DNA of 26,641 bases from Pseudoneurospora amorphoporcata (Eukaryota; Ascomycota; Sordariomycetes; Sordariales; Sordariaceae), in assembly GCA_033297205.1 (NCBI GenBank), contig MU859367.1, positions 1 through 26,641 of the forward strand, in the 5' to 3' direction. The notes beneath the pieces were generated by a model, which searched no databases, had not been told where the DNA came from, and saw only the letters and a list, made by a program, of their open reading frames with translations. Shown here one piece after another: positions 21,210 through 26,641 of this stretch (positions within the stretch are counted from its first letter, which is position 1; every line of letters starts with the position of its first letter). Position numbers and translations under genes: made by a program.

Positions 21210-21452
21210 TATCACAAGATTACCTATGATAGTACTAGTAATGCACTGTACGATTAGTACAGCCATTGAGTCTCTATTGGCCATTGGCCAATAGGATCGC
21301 ACGCATACACCAGTGGGCCTCGGTCTGGATCTAGGGCATGGCTCAGCCCTACCTTATATCCAGACCGCACACCTCCCTCTCTTCCCTTCCTCTCTCCTCA
21401 TACAACTACGTATGTCACATCTACCCCCTACCTCTCGCCCTGCACCGTGATA
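21210..21452 (+). repeat. 5' LTR of chromovirus B (243 bp)
   Basis: Starts TATCACAAG (TGTCACAAG before TG to TA) and ends CACCGTGATA (TGACA with C to T). It contains the CCTTATATCC TATA-like site, a C/T-rich run and TCATACAACTACGTATG, all shared with C. Its start, TCACAAG ATTA CCTATGA, is the imperfect form of the stem that is perfect in C. A primer-binding site directly downstream (GTTAGTTGTACC) is not a recognisable tRNA complement. Confidence 0.88.
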
Positions 21453-21544
21453 GTTAGTTGTACCTATTTATTACGCTGCGAGCGTACACCTTTAAAAGCT
21501 AAGTTTATCGCCGCCGTCGTAAGTATCCCCGACGAGCCCGCGAT

Positions 21545-21681
21545 TTCGTCGCACAGCGACCATACCTCTCTTTTATCGCATCGCGATACACCTCCCTTTC
21601 GTCGCACCGCGACAGACCTCTCTCTCGTCGCACCGCGACAGACCGCTCTCGTCGCACCGCGACAGACCTCTCTTTCGTCGC
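21545..21681 (+). repeat. 26-bp hairpin minisatellite in the leader of chromovirus B
   Basis: About five units of TCGTCGCACCGCGACAGACC plus CTCTCT, one of them shortened to 24 bp. In most units GTCGC and GCGAC form a perfect 5-bp stem with a 3-base loop. Unit 2 is altered on both arms by C to T or G to A. A 15-bp direct repeat (GCTATAAGGTAGCCA) follows at 21680-21694 and 21710-21724. The tract lies between LTR and gag. Confidence 0.8.
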
Positions 21682-21753
21682 TATAAGGTAGCCAATAGAT
21701 AATTACGCTATAAGGTAGCCAGCACCCTGATTAAGCTGATTACAACTACTTAA

Positions 21754-23373
21754 ATGGCGGCTCCCGTCACTAATTTCGACGTCGCCATCTCCGCGATCAA
21801 CGCCATCGTTAGTTCTGATCACGAGCAACTCTTCGAGAACATTATAGAGTCTTTCAACGGCGCCGCCCACTAGCACCCAGGTAATCCAATCGCGGAGGAG
21901 ATCCTCAGCGCCGCTCCTGAGCTCGCCCAGCACGCGGCGTTCCCTCACGTTATCATCGCACTCGCACAGTTGGTCCACGCGGACCTAATCCAAGCTAACA
22001 CGTTCGTCGGCGCCGCCCAGGATTCTTTAGAAACCGCTCACCAGCAGATCGCAAATCAAGACAACGCCATCACCAGCCTCCAGCACGAGGTTCACCAGCT
22101 CAAGGGCAGCCTCACCGCAGCCAACTAGGCCAACACCAAGCTCAACGAAGCCAACACCAGGCTCAAGAAGACCGTCGAGACCCAGATTAGGGCCCTCAAG
22201 AAGGCCATTCGTAACAAAATCACCACGCCCGCATCCGTCCCGGTCCCTAACTCTAACGACGAAGCTACTATAACTACACTAAAGACTCGCACCAGCAAGG
22301 ATCTCGCTGCTTATACCGGCGAGGATGCCTCTACTATCAAGCGGGCCGAGGCCTTCCAGGACTAGCGCGACAAGATCCAATTGTGCTAGTTCTAGGATAC
22401 CTAGTAGTTTGACCAAGACGAACGCTACAAATTTGCCCAGATCCTCTCGTACCTCAGTAGCAACGCCTTTAGGACCCTAGCCCCGCATATGATGCTTATT
22501 ATCAAGGAGGAGGACCCGACTAAGTAGAAGTAGGAGAACGCTGAGGCTCTCCTCGTATATCTCGGTACTAAATATAACCGTATAGACCTTACCCTTGAGG
22601 TACGCCGGGATCTCGAGTTACTTAAAATGACTAAGGGCACGAGATAGGTCGACTTTAAAGATAAATTTATTACTATCATCGACAAATACAACTTTAACGA
22701 GGCTATAAAGACCTATTACCTAAAGATGAAGGTAATTAATGAGATTCGCGATACTATCGCTTACTAATAAGATACTTTAGCGTATAACGACTTCAATGGA
22801 TAGCTTACCCTCTATCGCAAACTCGCCACTAATTTGGAGGAGCGCAATTGGCGTAATAAAACTAACATCTACTTTAAGAACGGCACCGGCACTAGTAGCG
22901 GTACCGCCGCTCCTGAGCGTACCGTTAGCCAAGGCGGCACCGCTATGGATCTCGACGCTATGAACGCCTTCAACGTCCAACTGTCTCGTATAATCGATAA
23001 GGCGGTTATCGATTACCGTATATAGAACGGTCTTTGCAAGCGCTACGCCAAACCAAGTCACTACGCCTATAAATGCCGCAATAATATTAACACTGGCATC
23101 CCTAAGGAGCAAAGGGAACGCGATCGCCGCAACCGTCGCGGCAGAGGCGGCTACAATAATAATAACAACCGTGGCAGACCGGCCATAGGACAGTTTAGTT
23201 ATAGTAATAACGGTAATAACGGCAATGACGGCGCTCGAGTTAACGTCGTCGCTACCAGTGAGCCCGCCGCCCCCGCCGCAGCGCCCGCTCCAGCTCCTGC
23301 CTAGCCCGCAGAGTACGGCGCGGGAAATGCGCCGCCTCTCTACTAAGTCGCTTGGAGAGGCCGTCGTCCGTAA
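21754..23373 (+). pseudogene. gag: gag of chromovirus B, RIP-degraded
   Basis: 540 codons from ATG 21754 to TAA 23371-23373. The N-terminus is an alpha-helical capsid-like region, followed by a coiled-coil-like segment of Gln/Leu/Lys heptads (about residues 95-160), a central Gag domain, and a zinc knuckle near 23032-23078 reading CKRY...H....C (second Cys now Tyr). Then comes an Arg/Gly/Asn-rich nucleic-acid-binding tail and an Ala/Pro run. I count about 16 internal stops, all TAG or TAA and none TGA, at sites that suit Gln or Trp. The register never changes. Its end overlaps pol in the -1 frame. Confidence 0.87.
23322..23328 (+). promoter_or_regulatory. Candidate -1 frameshift heptamer GGGAAAT (gag/pol of B)
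   Basis: G|GGA|AAT in the gag frame. GGCGC (23317-23321) and GCGCC (23329-23333) flank it exactly and could form a stem with the heptamer as the loop. Pol continues in the -1 frame without a stop into the protease. Confidence 0.65.
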
Positions 23374-26300
23374 TGATAGCAGAGGAGGAGGAGAATAATC
23401 TAGCAGATTTAGAAGTAGTTCAACTCAAGAACTCCAACTTAAATAGCTATAATAATAATTCTATCCTCCTCTCTACTCAAATTATTCACAGACCGCGCAA
23501 CCAACGCAGTAAGTGCGCCGCTCTGGTGGATAGCGGTTGCTCCGCTCTCGCTTTCATCGATCGCGGCTTTGCCGCCCGCTATACCATCCCGTTATTGAAG
23601 CTCCCTAAGCCAAAGGCCTTATACTTAGCAAACAGTATACTCAAAGACCTCATCATCCACTATTGCGAAGTCCAGCTGCGGATCGGTTACTACACGGAGA
23701 CCATCGCTATATTAGCTCACGATCTAGCAGACGACCACCCCGTAATCTTAGGCATACTATAACTTAAGCTTCATAACCCTATAATATTATAGCTAGATAG
23801 CGCCATTACTTTTACCGACTACTGTGTAGATCGCTACCTTCTCGTTAATCTTTTACATTCGTTACGACACGCTCCAAAAGTTTAGAAACACGCCTATACG
23901 CGTCGTTACGAAGCTATACAAAGTATAACCGCGCCTTCGGCCGTTAAAGCTAACCGTTCTAACACCCTAATTACGGACCCCGCTTCCAACGTCGTTAAAA
24001 ACGGACCCCCAAACACCCCAATCGAGGACCCTAAGCGGACTAGGCCCGCCGTCTGCCGCACCATAGCTAGCTAGCGGAAGTCCGATCCCTACTACTACGT
24101 CGTAGTACGACGAGCGTACTTCCCAAGCGACTCCATCAACCTAGCAGATATTAGGGATATAACGGCCGCTAAGTTTAATTAGCTATATAAAAGGTTTAAT
24201 CTGCGAGCGTTCTATACTTCGTACGCAGAGATCTGCGAGATTATAGAGGAGGCCAGGGCGGAGGAGGAGGCCCGGGCCAAAGAGGCAGAGGGGGGCGCCT
24301 TAGAGCCTAAGGAGCATAGAAACGATAAAAGCGTCGTTAATAGAAGGGCAGGGATAGGAACTGAGTACGACTAGGATATACCTACCGGTTTAGTGAATCT
24401 TACTGCTGAGATGGAGCAAGAGATTTGGAACGGCGACGGCGCTAAATATAAGAAATTGCTAGGCAAGCGTTATTATTTGTGGATCGACGCTTGCGCTGGC
24501 AAGGGTTCTAAAGTCGCTATCCGGGTAGTAAAGATCGTTAAACACGTACACCTCAGCGGTAACGCAGAGGAAGATTACGAGCGCTGCGAGGCTGTTAGGC
24601 TCGCTGGCATTACGGAGGAGGATGCGGCCAAATTCTACGAGAAGGCTAACAAACTACCTAAAATTAACGCTTAAATTAAAGAAAAGCTTCCCAAATAGCA
24701 CTAGAACCGCCTCAACGTCTTTAGACCTCACAACGCCACAATCCTACCCCCCCACCGCTCGTACAACCTCAAAATCGAACTCCGGCCCGGCGAGCAAGCA
24801 CCCTATACGAAATCCAGAGCATTCAACCCCGATGAGCTGAGCGTGATCAAAAAATAGATTGACGATAATCTTCGCACAGGGTTCATCCGTCCCTCCCAAT
24901 CCGAGGCCGCTTCCCAGATCCTACTAGTAAAGAAGCTAGGCGGCGGTGTCAAAATTTGCGTGGACTATAGAGGAATCAACAACGTTACTTTCAAGAGTCG
25001 CTACCCGCTCCCTTTAATTAAGGAGACCCTTAACGCCATTTGCAAAGCAAAGATCTTCACCAAGCTAGATATCATCGCCGCTTTCAACTACATCCGCGTC
25101 GTAGAAGGATACGAATGGCTAACGGCGTTCATTACTCGTTTCGGCCTATTCGAATCGCTCGTATATCCTTTCGATTTACAAGGAGCACCGGGCGCCTTCC
25201 AAAACTACGTGAATAACATTTTACACGATATTTTAGACATCTACGCGACCTCCTACCTAAATAATATCCTCATCTTTTCGGATAACGAGGAGGAGCACCA
25301 GAAATACGTAGACGATATTCTCGCCCGCTTAGAAAAGGCTAGCTTGCAAGTCGATATCGACAAGTACGAATTTTACACTAAGAAAACTAAATACCTTGGG
25401 CTAATCATTACGCCTAGCGGCATCGAAATAGACCTAGAGAAGGTCAAAGCTATTACGGACTAGAAGCCCCCAACGTCTAAGAAGTTTTTACAAAGTTTCC
25501 TAGGATTTGCTAACTTTTATCGTCGTTTCATTAAAGGTTTCTCAACAATAGCAGCGCTATTATACGACCTTACGAAGAAAGATGCGGAGTGGGCATGGAC
25601 CGCGGCGCAATAGTCCGCTTTTGAAGCCCTAAAAACCGCGTTTACTAGCGGACTAACCTTACGAATCTACAACTAGTCCAAAAAAACAGTCGTTAAAACT
25701 AACGCCTCGAATTGGGCCTCTAGAGGCACCCTCTCCCAGTACGGGGATGACGGCGTACTCTACCCAATCGCCTACTTTTCAGCACGGAATTTAGCGGCGG
25801 AGTGTAATTACAACATCTATAACAAAGAACTCCTCGCCATCATCAAGGCCTTGGAGGAGTGACGCCCGGAACTGGAGGGCGCTCAGTAACCATTTAATAT
25901 CGTCACGGATTACAAGAATTTAAAGACCTTTACAATAAACAAACAGCTCACGCCTCGCCATATGCGGTAGTCACAGTTTTTATCGCATTTCAACTTCCTA
26001 ATCTACTATACGCTGGGATCGCGCAATCTACGCCCTAACGCGCTCAGCAGAAAGCCAGAAGACGTGCCGCTAAATATAAATAATCACCGTCTAAAGGCTA
26101 GAAACCGAAAACTTATCGACCCAGCCCGTTTTAAAAAAGGCTGCCTCTCCCTATCAGCTATGGTTGCTGACAACCTCGATTTCGACGAAGAGGTCTTCCT
26201 ACTATCCCTAAATACCTTGAAGGAGTTAGATAAATCGACTAACGATATTATCAACGAGAGTTACGACCAATCAACTTTAATGCAAGAGGCCGTCAACTGC

Positions 26301-26520
26301 CTAAGAGATCTAGGCCGCACTAAATAGCGCTCCTATATTAGAAAGAAGTTGAAGGTCGCTTTCGCTAAATATTCTACGGCGGGAGGCAAAGCGTACTACA
26401 AAGGAAGGGTACTTATCGATCCCGATAATACCGCCACCTATCTACTACTCGTCCACCGCGCTCACTCGTTACCAACGGCAGGCCATCTAGGCAGAGACAA
26501 AACATAAGCATAGATAAACG
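23328..26520 (+). pseudogene. pol: pol of chromovirus B (PR-RT-RH, start of IN), truncated by an insertion
   Basis: One frame throughout. Protease: ALVDSGCSALAF near 23520-23556. An acidic Glu/Ala linker (about 24230-24290) and a spacer precede RT at about 24850-25440: VDYRGINN, TKLDIIAAFN (first Asp kept) and YLDD changed to YLNN at 25254-25265, so both catalytic Asp are lost. RNase H at about 25680-25990: the TDAS Asp reads Asn, and EEWRPE is broken by TGA at Trp. The integrase zinc region begins HRAHSLPTAGHLGRDKT at about 26457 and stops at 26520, where foreign sequence starts. Very close to copy C. Confidence 0.9.
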
Positions 26521-26641
26521 TGTTAACGTGTGGCTAGTACTGTGCTTTGTAACTGCCCTGTACTACTCAGTAGTATAGTAGGCTGGTCACTGGGGAACTT
26601 AGTCTCTACAGAATGTGTTAGAATAATAGGGCTTGGCCATT
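26521..26641 (+). repeat. Start of an LTR-like insertion (G) into chromovirus B
   Basis: Integrase homology stops after GRDKT..INV-type sequence at 26520, and a new sequence opens with TGTTAACGTGTGGC, a TG start typical of LTRs. The preceding five bases are AAACG. No coding signal; the element runs out of the window, so its class and target duplication cannot be checked. Confidence 0.5.

Larger units (their letters stand above)
21210..26520 (+). mobile_element. Chromovirus B: Ty3/Gypsy element, interrupted at 26521
   Basis: 5' LTR, leader with minisatellite, gag, -1 overlap, and pol up to the integrase zinc region. It sits in the gag of C in the opposite orientation. The frames for gag and pol are constant, and stops are RIP-type. 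It is cut by a TG-starting sequence at 26521; the rest of the integrase, the chromodomain and the 3' LTR are not in the window. Confidence 0.92.

Noticed and set aside
15815..21452. A 5.6-kb DNA transposon bounded by ~240-bp terminal inverted repeats beginning CAGTGCAGGGC
   Set aside because: The two inverted repeats are the 3' LTR of chromovirus C and the 5' LTR of chromovirus B, which lie in opposite orientation because B inserted into C. Each sits next to its own polypurine tract or leader.
179..26520. Reassigned stop codons (TAG/TAA read as Gln) to explain interrupted genes
   Set aside because: TAG also replaces Trp, Cys/His sites change to Tyr and Asp to Asn, and all fit CpA-to-TpA mutation on either strand. 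Native stops at the gag end of B and C are TAA too.
1..26641. CRISPR array, defence island, or other bacterial-type system
   Set aside because: No regularly spaced repeats with unique spacers and no such genes; the tandem repeats present are contiguous minisatellites within retrotransposons.

Overview
The window reads as a fungal (Pezizomycotina-type) repeat block in which essentially everything is transposon sequence. The evidence is of three kinds: Ty3/Gypsy chromoviruses with ~240-bp LTRs, a Tad1-like LINE carrying an RNase H domain, and decay dominated by C-to-T changes at CpA (or G-to-A at TpG on the other strand). That is the signature of repeat-induced point mutation (RIP), and it converts Gln and Trp codons to TAG/TAA, zinc-knuckle Cys/His to Tyr and catalytic Asp to Asn. 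I found no intact host gene, no RNA gene and no CRISPR array.

Layout. 1-7131: chromovirus A (+ strand), from its leader through gag, pol, chromodomain and 3' LTR; its 5' LTR lies left of the window. 7132-7500: 3' half of an unrelated LTR (F) into which A appears to have inserted. 7620-7923: relict C-terminus of a probable GPI-anchored surface protein (- strand), abutting a truncated B/C-type LTR (7924-8111). 8204-8808: a 19-bp palindromic tandem repeat split by solo LTR D1 (8281-8785, TSD GCTAG). 9051-9428: LTR D3, cut by chromovirus C. 9445-15814: the LINE (- strand), inserted inside the LTR of C with a 14-bp target duplication and itself carrying solo LTR D2 (11372-11766, TSD ACGAC). 16053-21209: chromovirus C (- strand), from the end of gag through pol. 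21210-26520: chromovirus B (+ strand) with 5' LTR, leader, gag and pol, inserted into the gag of C. 26521-26641: start of another LTR-like insertion (G) that cuts B.

The order of insertion can be read from the junctions: D3 was interrupted by C; C was interrupted by the LINE (in its LTR) and by B (in its gag); the LINE was interrupted by D2; B was interrupted by G. Separately, F was interrupted by A, and the 19-bp array by D1.

Mechanistically, all three chromoviruses keep gag and pol in a -1 frame relation, with the same heptamer GGGAAAT in the correct register at the overlap. The long reading frames have kept their register over 4-5 kb despite many stop codons, so decay was by substitution rather than indels. 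None of the elements can be autonomous as they stand.
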